DNA from: an uncultured Amaricoccus sp.
GTDB taxonomy: Bacteria; Pseudomonadota; Alphaproteobacteria; Rhodobacterales; Rhodobacteraceae
NCBI RefSeq assembly: GCF_937891315.1
Contig: NZ_CALAGI010000023.1
Span: 1 to 46,664, forward strand
DNA: 46,664 bases
Direction of reading: 5' to 3'
Shown here: one piece after another, positions 32,770 to 41,525 of the stretch
Layout of the letters: the number at the start of each line of letters is the position of its first letter
Numbering within the stretch: the first letter of the stretch is position 1
Made by a program: the position numbers and the translations under genes
The notes under the pieces: model-generated
What the model was told of the DNA's origin: nothing
The model's input: only the letters and a program-made list of their open reading frames with translations
Databases searched by the model: none

Positions 32770-34542
32770 ATGCCCCGATCCGCTCTGACCCTGAAGGCGC
32801 TGGGTGTCCGGCTGTCGCGGTCCTGGCGGGCCTGGCGCAACCGGCTGCGCGCCCGGCGGGCCCGGCTCGGCGGTCCCCCCGGGCCGGTCGCGGCGCTGCC
32901 CGGCCCGATCCTGCTCGGCGACGCCGACGCCGGACAGAAGCTGGTCTCCGGCGGCTGGGCGCCGCTCGGCCTCGATCTTCGCGTAGCACCCGCCTCGATC
33001 TGGGACATCGGCCTGCCGGAAGGGCCGGTCGGCGACCGGCTGGAGGATCTGCGGCAGTCCTGCCTCTGGCTCGACGATCTCGCGGCGCTCGGCAGCCGGC
33101 AGGCGCGACTGCTGGCGCAAGGGTGGACGCAGGACTGGATCCGTCATTTCGGCGGCGGCAATGGCCCCGGCTGGACCCCCGAGCGCGCTGGCCGGCGCGC
33201 CAAGCGCTGGGTCGCGCATTCGGCGATGCTGACCCAAGGCCTCGACCCGACCGCGACGGACCGCTTCTGGCGCGTGCTCGCGATGCACCAGCGCTATCTC
33301 GATCAGGCCTGGCCCGAGGCGCCGGCCGGCCTGCCGAGGCTCCGCGCGCTCGCCGGCCTCGTCTGGACCGGGCGCGTGCTGCCGCGGGCGGAGCAGGGGC
33401 TGACGCTGGCGCATCTCGGCGCGCTGGCGGATGAGCTGATCGACGGCGAAGGCGCGGTCGCGACCCGCGCGCCCGAGGATCTCGCCGAGACGGTGACCCT
33501 GTTGATCTGGACCGCGCGCCTGCTGGAGGACGGCGGTCAGAACGCGCCCCGCGCGCTGCTCGCCGCCATCGCCCGCGCCGTGCCGGTCCTGCGGCCGCTG
33601 CGCCTCGGGGACGGGACGCTGGCGCGCTTTCATGGCGGGGGACCGGGCGCGCCGGACCGGCTCGACCAGGCGCTGGCCGAGCTGCGGCTGTCGGTTCAGG
33701 CCAAGCCGCGGCTCGCGATGGGCTATGCGCGGCTGACCGGCGGGCGCGTGGTCGTCGTGATGGACGGCGCCGCGCCGCCCGCGGACGACTGGGCGCTCGG
33801 CGCCCACGCCGCCGCGCTCGGTTTCGAGATGAGCGTCGGTCGGCAGCCCTTCGTGGTCAATGTCGGCCCCGGCGGCCAGTTCGGCGCGGATTGGGCCCGG
33901 CTCTGCCGTGAGACCGCGGCGCAGAGCACGGTCGAGGTCGACGGCCGCTCGCTCGCGCGGATCGAGACGCGCGATCTGGCCGCCCGCGTCCTCGGCCCGC
34001 GGCTCGAGGACGGTCCGACCCTCGTCTCCGTCCGTCAGGCGCAGGATGCCACCGGCATGTGGCTGCTCGCCACGCAGGACGGTTACGCCGCGACCCACGG
34101 CCTGCTGCACGAGCGCCGGATCTTCGTCGAGGCCCGCGGCGCCGAGGTGCGCGGCGAGGAGATCCTGACGGTGACCGATGCGCGCGCCCGGGCGCGGCAC
34201 GACCGGGCGGCGGCCGACGGGCCGGTCGGCTTCGCCGCGCGCTTCCATCTGCATCCGGCCGTCCGGGCCGAGCTTGATCCCTTTCGCCAGGTCGCGTCGC
34301 TGACCCCGCCGTCGGGCGAGATCTGGATGTTCCGTGTCGCCGGCGGTGCGCTCGAGATCGAGGATTCGGTCTGGTTCGACCCCGCGCTGGCCGCGCCCGT
34401 GCCGACCAAACAGATGGTTGTCCGCGCCGAAGTGGTCGAGTATCTGGGGCAGATCACCTGGTCCTTCGGCCGCGTCGGCGAGGCGCCGCCGAGTTCGGCG
34501 CGGCCGACGGCCACCGATTCTGATCCCGATACTGATCTCTGA
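32770..34542 (+). CDS. Heparinase II/III-family protein
   Basis: 590 aa from ATG 32770; TTG 32761 is possible. An Arg-rich N-terminus precedes an alpha/alpha-barrel part, and the C-terminal third is a beta-sandwich (QAKPRLAMGYARLTGGRVVV onward) with GLLHERRIFV and ARFHLHPAVRAEL typical of the family. Members cleave acidic polysaccharides, but alphaproteobacterial proteins in this gene position lie between rsmB and purH with no known substrate. No signal peptide is evident, which is odd for a polysaccharide lyase. Confidence 0.82.
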   Translation: MPRSALTLKALGVRLSRSWRAWRNRLRARRARLGGPPGPVAALPGPILLGDADAGQKLVSGGWAPLGLDLRVAPASIWDIGLPEGPVGDRLEDLRQSCLWLDDLAALGSRQARLLAQGWTQDWIRHFGGGNGPGWTPERAGRRAKRWVAHSAMLTQGLDPTATDRFWRVLAMHQRYLDQAWPEAPAGLPRLRALAGLVWTGRVLPRAEQGLTLAHLGALADELIDGEGAVATRAPEDLAETVTLLIWTARLLEDGGQNAPRALLAAIARAVPVLRPLRLGDGTLARFHGGGPGAPDRLDQALAELRLSVQAKPRLAMGYARLTGGRVVVVMDGAAPPADDWALGAHAAALGFEMSVGRQPFVVNVGPGGQFGADWARLCRETAAQSTVEVDGRSLARIETRDLAARVLGPRLEDGPTLVSVRQAQDATGMWLLATQDGYAATHGLLHERRIFVEARGAEVRGEEILTVTDARARARHDRAAADGPVGFAARFHLHPAVRAELDPFRQVASLTPPSGEIWMFRVAGGALEIEDSVWFDPALAAPVPTKQMVVRAEVVEYLGQITWSFGRVGEAPPSSARPTATDSDPDTDL

Positions 34543-34557
34543 GGAGCCTGTCCGTCG

Positions 34558-36150
34558 ATGCCGTCCGAACTCGTGCCGATCACCCGCGCCCTGCTGTCGG
34601 TTTCCGACAAGACCGGCCTCATCGAGTTGGCCCGGGATCTCGTCGCGCGCGGCATCGAGCTCGTCTCGACCGGCGGCACCGCGACCGCGCTGCGCGCCGC
34701 CGATCTGCCGGTGCGCGATGTCGCGGCACTGACCGATTTCCCCGAGATGCTGGACGGCCGTGTCAAGACCCTGCATCCCATGGTGCACGCGGGCCTGCTC
34801 GCCGTGCGCGACAATCCCGCGCACCGCGCGGCCCTCCGCGACCACGGCATCGGACCGATCGATCTGCTGATCGTCAATCTCTATCCGTTCGAGGCGACCG
34901 TCGCCGCGGGCGCGAGCCGGGCCGACTGTATCGAGAACATCGACATCGGTGGCCCCGCCATGCTGCGCTCCGCCGCGAAGAACCACCGGTTCGTGACCGT
35001 CGTCACCGATGTCGAGGATTACGACGCGCTGCGCGACGAACTGGACCTGCGCCGGGGCGCGACCAGCCTCGCCTTCCGCGAGGCGCTGGCGCTGACCGCC
35101 TTTGGCCGCACCGCCGCCTACGACGCCGCCGTCTCGGGCTGGATGGCCGGCGCGCTGGGCGAGCCGCGGCCGCGGCGCCGGGTCTTCGGCGGACGCCTCG
35201 CCCAGAGCCTGCGCTATGGCGAGAACCCGCACCAGTCCGCCGCCTTCTACCGCGACGGCGCCGTTCGGCCCGGCGTCGCCACCGCCCGCCAGCTTCAGGG
35301 CAAGGAGCTGTCCTACAACAATATCAACGATACCGACGCCGCCTTCGAACTCCTCGCCGAATTCGCGCCCGAGGACGGCCCGGCCTGCGCGATCATCAAG
35401 CATGCCAATCCCTGCGGCGTCGCCCGCGGCGGCTCGCTGATCGAGGCCTACCGCGCCGCCTATGACTGCGACCGCGTCTCGGCCTTCGGCGGCATCGTCG
35501 CGCTGAACCGGACACTCGACGCCGAGACCGCGGCCGCCATCGCCGAGATCTTCACCGAGGTGGTCATCGCGCCGGAGGTCACCCAAGCCGCGGCCGAGCT
35601 GTTCGCGAAGAAGAAGAACCTGCGGCTGCTGGTGACCGGCGGCCTGCCCGATCCGCGGGCGCCCGGTCTCGCCTGGCGGCAGGTGGCGGGCGGCTTTCTC
35701 GTTCAGGATCGCGATGGCGGGCGGATCGCCGCCGCCGACTTGCGCGTCGCGACGAAGCGCGCGCCGACCGAGGCCGAGATCGCCGACCTGCTCTTTGCCT
35801 GGCGGGTGGCGAAGCACGTGAAGTCGAACGCGATCGTCTATGCTCGGGGCGGGGCCACCGTCGGGATCGGCGCCGGCCAGATGAGCCGCGTCGATTCGAC
35901 CCGTATCGCCGCCCGCAAGGCCGAGGACATGGCCGCGGCGCTCGGTCTGTCCGAGAGCCCGACCAAGGGCTCCGTCGTCGCCTCGGACGCGTTCTTTCCC
36001 TTCGCCGACGGTTTGCTCGCCGCCGCCGAGGCCGGTGCCACGGCGGTGATCCAGCCCGGCGGATCGCTGCGCGACGCCGAGGTGATCGCCGCCGCCGACG
36101 CCGCCGGCCTCGCCATGGTCCTGACCGGCGTCCGGCATTTCCGCCACTGA
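34558..36150 (+). CDS. purH: Bifunctional AICAR formyltransferase / IMP cyclohydrolase
   Basis: 530 aa. It carries out the last two steps of purine synthesis. The N-terminal IMP cyclohydrolase domain has LLSVSDKTGL, STGGTATAL and VKTLHPMVHAGLLA. The C-terminal formyltransferase has QLQGKELSYNNIND and the catalytic KHANPCG segment. FFPFADGL and PGGSLRD near the end are also conserved. A GAGGAG ribosome site precedes the ATG, and the stop shares its A with the lspA start. Confidence 0.97.
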   Translation: MPSELVPITRALLSVSDKTGLIELARDLVARGIELVSTGGTATALRAADLPVRDVAALTDFPEMLDGRVKTLHPMVHAGLLAVRDNPAHRAALRDHGIGPIDLLIVNLYPFEATVAAGASRADCIENIDIGGPAMLRSAAKNHRFVTVVTDVEDYDALRDELDLRRGATSLAFREALALTAFGRTAAYDAAVSGWMAGALGEPRPRRRVFGGRLAQSLRYGENPHQSAAFYRDGAVRPGVATARQLQGKELSYNNINDTDAAFELLAEFAPEDGPACAIIKHANPCGVARGGSLIEAYRAAYDCDRVSAFGGIVALNRTLDAETAAAIAEIFTEVVIAPEVTQAAAELFAKKKNLRLLVTGGLPDPRAPGLAWRQVAGGFLVQDRDGGRIAAADLRVATKRAPTEAEIADLLFAWRVAKHVKSNAIVYARGGATVGIGAGQMSRVDSTRIAARKAEDMAAALGLSESPTKGSVVASDAFFPFADGLLAAAEAGATAVIQPGGSLRDAEVIAAADAAGLAMVLTGVRHFRH

Positions 36151-36656
36151 TGGTGATCACGCCGAACCGCCGTCTCGGTCGCGCGCTCGCCGTCGCCGCG
36201 CTCGTCTTCGCGCTGGACCGGATCAGCAAGATCTGGGTCGTCGAGCATCTGAACCTGCGCGGCCTGCGCCGGATCGAGGTGTTCGATCCCTGGTTCAACC
36301 TGACCATGGCCTGGAACCCCGGTATCAATTTCGGCCTGTTCGACATGGGCTATTCCGGGCGCTGGCTGCTGATCGGCCTCGCCCTCGTCATCGTCGCGGC
36401 GCTCCTTGTCTGGGTCCGCCGCGGGCCGGGCGGCTGGCTGCGCCCGATCGGCGCGGGCGCGATCATCGGCGGCGCGATTGGCAATGTCTGGGATCGCGCC
36501 ACCTATGGCGCGGTGGCCGATTTCCTCAATTTCAGCTGCTGTGGGATACGCAATCCCTTCGCCTTCAACATCGCCGACGCCGCGATCTTCGGCGGCGCCG
36601 CGCTGCTCGTCTTCGCCACGCGCGAGCCGGCGCCGAAGCCGCGCAACAGGACGTGA
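36150..36656 (+). CDS. lspA: Signal peptidase II (prolipoprotein peptidase)
   Basis: 168 aa with four transmembrane segments. AWNPGINFGLF and the two catalytic aspartates in NVWDRATYGAVADFL and FNIADAAIFGG are conserved. It cleaves lipoprotein signal peptides after lipid attachment at the inner membrane, and would process the neighbouring lipoproteins (DUF3035 protein and that at 22794-23342). It is coupled to purH by overlapping TGATG. Confidence 0.96.
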   Translation: MVITPNRRLGRALAVAALVFALDRISKIWVVEHLNLRGLRRIEVFDPWFNLTMAWNPGINFGLFDMGYSGRWLLIGLALVIVAALLVWVRRGPGGWLRPIGAGAIIGGAIGNVWDRATYGAVADFLNFSCCGIRNPFAFNIADAAIFGGAALLVFATREPAPKPRNRT

Positions 36657-36683
36657 CGCGCCCGTCATTCCGCGGTAAGCACG

Positions 36684-36697
36684 GGTCCGATCGGACC
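36684..36697. promoter_or_regulatory. Perfect 14-bp palindrome before the DUF3035 gene
   Basis: GGTCCGATCGGACC ends 14 bp before the ATG at 36712, just ahead of the GAGG ribosome site. It could be an operator or an RNA stem affecting translation. No T-run follows. Confidence 0.4.
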
Positions 36698-36711
36698 TGA
36701 CGAGGACGAGG

Positions 36712-37233
36712 ATGCGCTCTGCCAACCTCCTGCGCCTGACCGCGCTGCTTCTGGCCGCGGCCGCGCTCGCGGGTTGCGCCGAAGGCGGGGTCGCGGGCAA
36801 TCTGCGCGCCGCGGGCATCGGCTCGACGCCGGACGAGTTCATGGTTCTGCCGACGAAGCCCCTCGAAATGCCCGCCGATCTCGCCGCGCTGCCGTCGCCG
36901 ACCCCGGGCGCCATCAATCGCGTCGACTACCAGCCGGAGCTCGAGGCGGTGGCGAGCCTGACGGGCAAGCAGGCGCCGGCCGGTACCGCGAGCGCCGGGG
37001 CGCTGATCGCCCGCGCCGGCCCGGTCGATCCCAATATCCGCCCGGAACTCGCCGCCGCCGACGTGGTCTATCGGCAGGAGAACCGCGGCCTGCTGCTCCC
37101 GCGGCTGATCCTGAAGGACGACGAACTCCTGACCTATGGTGGCGAGATGCTGGACCGCGGCGCCGAGTTCGAGCGCCTGCGCGCGCAGGGTGTCGGCGTT
37201 CCTCCGGCGCCGCCGACCGTCGTCGCGGAATAG
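36712..37233 (+). CDS. DUF3035-family lipoprotein (BamF-like)
   Basis: 173 aa. The signal sequence ends in a lipobox (ALAGC, Cys22). PDEFMVLPTKPLEMPADLA and the PGAINRVDY segment are typical of DUF3035, a family I recall being annotated as beta-barrel assembly subunit BamF in alphaproteobacteria; this naming is not certain. It is probably attached to the outer membrane. Its place after lspA, whose product would mature it, is a conserved order. Ribosome site GACGAGGACGAGG precedes the ATG. Confidence 0.82.
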   Translation: MRSANLLRLTALLLAAAALAGCAEGGVAGNLRAAGIGSTPDEFMVLPTKPLEMPADLAALPSPTPGAINRVDYQPELEAVASLTGKQAPAGTASAGALIARAGPVDPNIRPELAAADVVYRQENRGLLLPRLILKDDELLTYGGEMLDRGAEFERLRAQGVGVPPAPPTVVAE

Positions 37234-37304
37234 CCGCGCGACGGAACGTCCACGTTAACCAATAACCGCTGGCACCGGCACCTGCTTGTGCTATAAATTG
37301 CGGT

Positions 37305-39149
37305 ATGAACGCTGCGACCCACAACATAGCGGCTGAACCCCGCTCGATCCGGCGCCCGATTCGCCAGCTCGACGCGGCGGCGGCCAACCGGATCGCGGCG
37401 GGCGAAGTGGTGGAGCGGCCTGCCTCCGCGATCAAGGAGCTGGTTGAGAACGCGCTCGACGCCGAGGCGCGGCGGATCGCGATCGCCTATGCCGACGGCG
37501 GCAAGACGCTGCTCCGGGTCGCCGACGACGGCGCCGGCATCCCGCCCGAGGAACTGCCGCTGGCGCTCAGCCGCCACGCCACCTCCAAGATCGACGGCAC
37601 CGACCTCACGGATATCCGCTCCTTCGGCTTTCGCGGCGAGGCGCTGCCGTCGCTGGGCGCTGTCGGCCGGCTGACCCTCACCTCGCGCTGGGCGTCGGCG
37701 CCGGAGGCGGCGAGCCTCACCGTGCGCGGTGACGAGACCGGCGGCGTCCGTCCCGCCGCGCTCGCCCGCGGCACGGTGGTCGAGTTGGCCGGGCTTTTCT
37801 CCGCCACGCCGGCGCGCCTGAAATTCCTGCGTTCGGACCGCGCCGAGGCGCAGGCGATCGGCGAGGCGGTCCGCCGCCTCGCCATGGCCGCGCCCGGTGT
37901 CGGCTTCACGCTGACGGACGTCACCGAACCCGGCGCGCCGCGCGAACTCCTGCGACTCGATCCCGAGCCCGGCGATCTCTTCGATGCGCTGCCCGGCCGG
38001 CTGCGCGCGATCCTCGGCGCCGATTTCACGCAGAACGCGCTGCCGATCGAGGCGGGGCGCGACGGGCTGCGCCTCGCCGGCTTCGCCGCGCTTCCCACCT
38101 TCTCGCGCGGCGCGGCGGTGGCGCAATATCTCTTCGTCAACGGTCGGGCGGTGCGTGACAAGCTGCTGGTCGGCGCGCTGCGCGCCGCCTATGCCGACGT
38201 GCTGGCCCGTGATCGTCACCCGGCGGCGGCGCTGTTCCTGACCTGCGAGCCGGAAGCGGTGGATGTGAATGTGCATCCCGCCAAGGCGGAGGTGCGGTTC
38301 CGCGACCCCGGCCTCGTGCGCGGCCTGATGATCGGCGCGCTGAAACAGGCGCTCGCCGCGGCCGGTCACCGCGGTGCCACCACCACCGGCGCCGGCATGC
38401 TCGGCGCCTTCCGTCCCGAGGCGGCGGTCGCCCGTCCGATCTGGCCTGCCCGCCCGAGCCTCCCCACCCGTGCCGCGCTCGGTTTCGCCGAGGAACTGCT
38501 CGGGCCCGAGGGTTGGTCCGGTCGCGTCGAACCGGCGACGCCCGCCGTGCCCGCCGAGGAGGCGCCCGCCGACTATCCGCTCGGCGTCGCCCGGGCCCAG
38601 CTGCATGCGACCTATGTCGTCGCCCAGACCGCCGACGGCATCGTCATCGTCGACCAGCACGCCGCGCATGAGCGGCTGGTCTACGAGCGGCTGAAGGCCG
38701 AGCGGGGGGCGGCGCGTGTTCCCGGCCAGATCCTGCTCATCCCCGAGATCGTCGAGCTCGACGCCGCCGCCCGCGCCGCCCTGCTCGACGCGGCGCCCGA
38801 ACTCGAAACGCTCGGACTTGTCATCGAGCCCTTCGGCGGTGGCGCGCTCTGCCTGCGCGAGACCCCGGCGATCCTCGGCGCGGTCGATGGTCGCGCCCTG
38901 CTCGCCGACATCGCCGACGCGCTGATCGAGGACGCGGGCCGCGGGCTCGGCGCGCGGATCGACGCGGTGATCAGCCGCATATCCTGCCACGGCTCGATCC
39001 GCGCCGGCCGCCGGATGACCGGCCCCGAGATGGACGCGCTTCTGCGCGAGATGGAGGCGACGCCGCTCTCCGGCCAGTGCAACCACGGCCGGCCGACCTA
39101 TGTGGAACTCAAGCTCGCCGATGTCGAGCGGCTGTTCGGCCGACGATGA
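37305..39149 (+). CDS. mutL: DNA mismatch repair protein MutL (with endonuclease motif)
   Basis: 614 aa. The N-terminal GHKL ATPase has ANRIAAGEVVERPASAIKEL (19 of the core residues), DDGAGI and FGFRGEALPSLG. The C-terminal domain has DQHAAHERLVYE, the DQHA-x2-E-x4-E metal motif of MutL proteins that nick DNA, and a late QCNHGRPT zinc-site element. So this is the nicking type found in bacteria without MutH. The 71-bp gap upstream holds TATAAA (37292-37297) and GTTAACC. It is coupled to rmuC. Confidence 0.95.
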   Translation: MNAATHNIAAEPRSIRRPIRQLDAAAANRIAAGEVVERPASAIKELVENALDAEARRIAIAYADGGKTLLRVADDGAGIPPEELPLALSRHATSKIDGTDLTDIRSFGFRGEALPSLGAVGRLTLTSRWASAPEAASLTVRGDETGGVRPAALARGTVVELAGLFSATPARLKFLRSDRAEAQAIGEAVRRLAMAAPGVGFTLTDVTEPGAPRELLRLDPEPGDLFDALPGRLRAILGADFTQNALPIEAGRDGLRLAGFAALPTFSRGAAVAQYLFVNGRAVRDKLLVGALRAAYADVLARDRHPAAALFLTCEPEAVDVNVHPAKAEVRFRDPGLVRGLMIGALKQALAAAGHRGATTTGAGMLGAFRPEAAVARPIWPARPSLPTRAALGFAEELLGPEGWSGRVEPATPAVPAEEAPADYPLGVARAQLHATYVVAQTADGIVIVDQHAAHERLVYERLKAERGAARVPGQILLIPEIVELDAAARAALLDAAPELETLGLVIEPFGGGALCLRETPAILGAVDGRALLADIADALIEDAGRGLGARIDAVISRISCHGSIRAGRRMTGPEMDALLREMEATPLSGQCNHGRPTYVELKLADVERLFGRR

Positions 39150-40309
39150 TCACCATCGGCTCCACCGTGATCGCTCTCGACGATCCGCGGCTCTGGGCGG
39201 CCGCGGCGGCCATTCTCGTCGCGGTCCTGCTGCTCCGGGCCAGCGCCCGCGCCGCGCGCGCGACCGAGCCGCTGGCGCGGCATCTCCTGGAGCTCGACGG
39301 CGCGGTGCGCGCGCTCAACGATGGCCAGCAGCAGCTGCATGGCGGCATCACCCACGTCGCCGAAGCGCAGGCCGCCGCGCAGGCGCGGGTCGCCGCCAGC
39401 ATGGAAAGCCGCCTCGCCGAGGTCACCCGCGCCATGGGCGACAGCCTCGGCGCCTCGGCGCAGCGCACCGCCCATTCGCTCGGCGAACTGCAACAGCGGC
39501 TGAGCGCGATCGACAAGGCCCAGACCAATATCGAGAAGCTCTCCGGCGACGTACTCGGCCTGCAGGACATCCTCTCCAACAAGCAGACCCGCGGCGCTTT
39601 CGGCGAGATTCAGCTGCGCGAGATCGTTACCCGCGCGCTGCCGCCCGACGCCGCCACCTTTCAGACGACGCTGTCCAATGGAACCCGCGCCGATTGCCTG
39701 ATCCACCTGCCGCTGCCGCCGGGCCCGATCGTGGTGGATGCGAAATTTCCGCTCGAAGCCTACGAGGCGCTGCGGGGCGCCAAAGGCCCGGCCGAGCTCG
39801 CCGCCGCCGGCCGCGGCATGCGGACCGCGATCCGCGCCCATATCAAGGCGATCTCGGAGAAATACATCATCGAGGGCGAGACGGCGGAGGGGGCGCTGAT
39901 GTTCCTGCCCTCCGAGGCGGTCTATGCCGAGCTGCACGCCAATTTCGCCGATCTCGTGCGCGAGGGCTTCGCGGCGCGGGTCTGGATCGTGTCGCCGACC
40001 ACCTGCATGGCGACGCTGCATACGCTGCGCGCCGTGCTGAAGGACGCGCGGATGCGGGCCGAGGCGCATGCGATCCGCCGCGAGCTCGGCCTGCTCTACA
40101 AGGATGTCGAGCGGCTGTCGGCCCGGGTCGGCAATCTCGACCGGCATTTCGGCCAGGCGCAGAAGGATATCGAGGAGATCCGCATCTCCGCCGACCGCGC
40201 CCATGGCCGCGCCCGGCGCCTCGAAGCGATCGACTTCACGCCCGAGGCGGACCTCGACGAGCCGACGGCCTCGGTCAACATCACGCGCCTTCCGGGGGTC
40301 TCGTCGTAG
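39146..40309 (+). CDS. rmuC: RmuC-family DNA recombination protein
   Basis: 387 aa from ATG 39146, which overlaps the mutL stop (ATGA). A transmembrane segment (LWAAAAAILVAVLLLRA) is followed by a long coiled coil (about 35-130) and a restriction-nuclease-like domain with GAFGEIQLREIV and PIVVDAKFPLEAYEAL (Asp/Lys of the PD-(D/E)xK type). LMFLPSEAVYAEL is conserved. E. coli rmuC limits inversion at short inverted repeats. The link with mutL fits a genome-stability role. Confidence 0.93.
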   Translation: MITIGSTVIALDDPRLWAAAAAILVAVLLLRASARAARATEPLARHLLELDGAVRALNDGQQQLHGGITHVAEAQAAAQARVAASMESRLAEVTRAMGDSLGASAQRTAHSLGELQQRLSAIDKAQTNIEKLSGDVLGLQDILSNKQTRGAFGEIQLREIVTRALPPDAATFQTTLSNGTRADCLIHLPLPPGPIVVDAKFPLEAYEALRGAKGPAELAAAGRGMRTAIRAHIKAISEKYIIEGETAEGALMFLPSEAVYAELHANFADLVREGFAARVWIVSPTTCMATLHTLRAVLKDARMRAEAHAIRRELGLLYKDVERLSARVGNLDRHFGQAQKDIEEIRISADRAHGRARRLEAIDFTPEADLDEPTASVNITRLPGVSS

Positions 40310-40332
40310 GGGGGCGGATGCTTGCGCGCCGC

Positions 40333-41199
40333 TCACAGGACCAGATCGCCGGCGACGAGGGTTCCGTCGCCCGCGAGCGCGATGCGAAAGTCCGAGCGCC
40401 CGTCGCCATCCACGTCGCCGGCGAGGAAGCCGCCGCTGAACCGCAGCTCGCCAGCCACGCCGCCAAAGCTGTCCGGCCCGATGAAATCGAAGACCTGAAC
40501 GCCAGACCGGGTCGCGTCCGCGTCGATCAGATCGAGGCGGACGCGATCGACGCCACTCCGGAAATCGAGGATCACGTCGTGCTCGGCTCCCGATCCGGGG
40601 TCAGCGAGCGTTCGGAACAGGAACACGTCCGCCCCGTCGCCGCCGGTCAGGCGATCGGCGCCAGCGCCACCGTCCAGAAAATCCCGGCCGTCACCCCCTG
40701 AGGCGCGGTCGTCGCCGGTGCCGCCGTAGAGTCTGTCGTTGCCGCTTTGCCCCCAGAGTTTGTCGTCGCCGCCCCGGCCGATCAAATCGTCGCCCATGGC
40801 GCCAGCCTTGATGACGTCCTTGAATTTGTTTCCCTGGATCCGGTCGGATCCGACAAATCCATCGAAGTCAAATTCACTGCTCGCGAAGCGCAGATCCAGA
40901 TTCCAAGAAATCAACATATGGGAATTATCGCTGCCAATTCTCTGGTCGGTAAGTGCGATATACCCTATGATATCATTCAAATCGTCGTCAATATAGGAAA
41001 ACTTATATAGCTCTCCGCCATGAAATCCAGACGTTACCTTGTAGAAATCGTCCCAGCTATCTGGTCCGACCCCGTATTCATTATAATCGTAATATTCCGC
41101 CTCAAAATCAGTCCCCGGCGCGAAGAATGATACACCTGTATTGCCGTTGGACATGTCCAGGCCATATCCGAGACGATCGTATGCACGAAGTTTAGTCAT
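40333..41199 (-). CDS. RTX calcium-binding protein, probably secreted by a type I system
   Basis: 288 aa. GGAGGAT precedes the ATG. Residues about 130-195 hold RTX nonapeptides (GGTGDDRASGGDGRDFLDGG and neighbours) that bind Ca2+ outside the cell. The end (GADVFLFRTL...DVILDFRSGVDRVRLD) resembles serralysin C-termini, which carry the type I secretion signal. The first 115 residues are acidic and rich in Tyr/Phe (YYDYNEYG, FKDVIK), with no family I recognise. Their DNA is near 45% G+C by eye, against about two thirds around them, so the gene looks mosaic. No secretion genes are nearby. Confidence 0.85.
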   Translation of the reverse strand: MTKLRAYDRLGYGLDMSNGNTGVSFFAPGTDFEAEYYDYNEYGVGPDSWDDFYKVTSGFHGGELYKFSYIDDDLNDIIGYIALTDQRIGSDNSHMLISWNLDLRFASSEFDFDGFVGSDRIQGNKFKDVIKAGAMGDDLIGRGGDDKLWGQSGNDRLYGGTGDDRASGGDGRDFLDGGAGADRLTGGDGADVFLFRTLADPGSGAEHDVILDFRSGVDRVRLDLIDADATRSGVQVFDFIGPDSFGGVAGELRFSGGFLAGDVDGDGRSDFRIALAGDGTLVAGDLVL

Positions 41200-41525
41200 C
41201 GCCTGATCCTCCTTTGATGGAAAAGGTCTGATGAACTCACTTCAAATGTGCGGATCAGCCTACCATCAAGCGACCGAAAACAAATCGCCGCGACAATTCG
41301 AAGCCTCCATCCAAGATAAATCATACAACAGTCGGAGGCGAAACGACAGATGAGTCGGTCTGTCCCTCCAGACGGGTCGGTCTCGTTTCGTCATCGGATC
41401 CCGCGCTGTCAGAACCGGCGAGCCTGGCAGCGGCCACGGGTCCGCCGACAAAAAATCGGCACGGGCGCGGCTTGGAATGATGGGCGGAACGTGGCACCAA
41501 GCGAGGCGATCGCCCGGAGACCGCC
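41200..41525. other. Non-coding spacer upstream of the RTX gene
   Basis: 326 bp. The first 150 bases share the low G+C of the RTX N-terminus. No gene or clear promoter is recognised. Confidence 0.4.

Noticed and set aside
32665..36147. 1160-codon open frame opposite the heparinase and purH genes
   Set aside because: A high-G+C shadow; both genes on the other strand have clear family motifs.
37269..37286. Sigma-54-like promoter before mutL (TGGCAC...TGC)
   Set aside because: The spacing between GG and GC is 11 instead of 10, so it does not fit.
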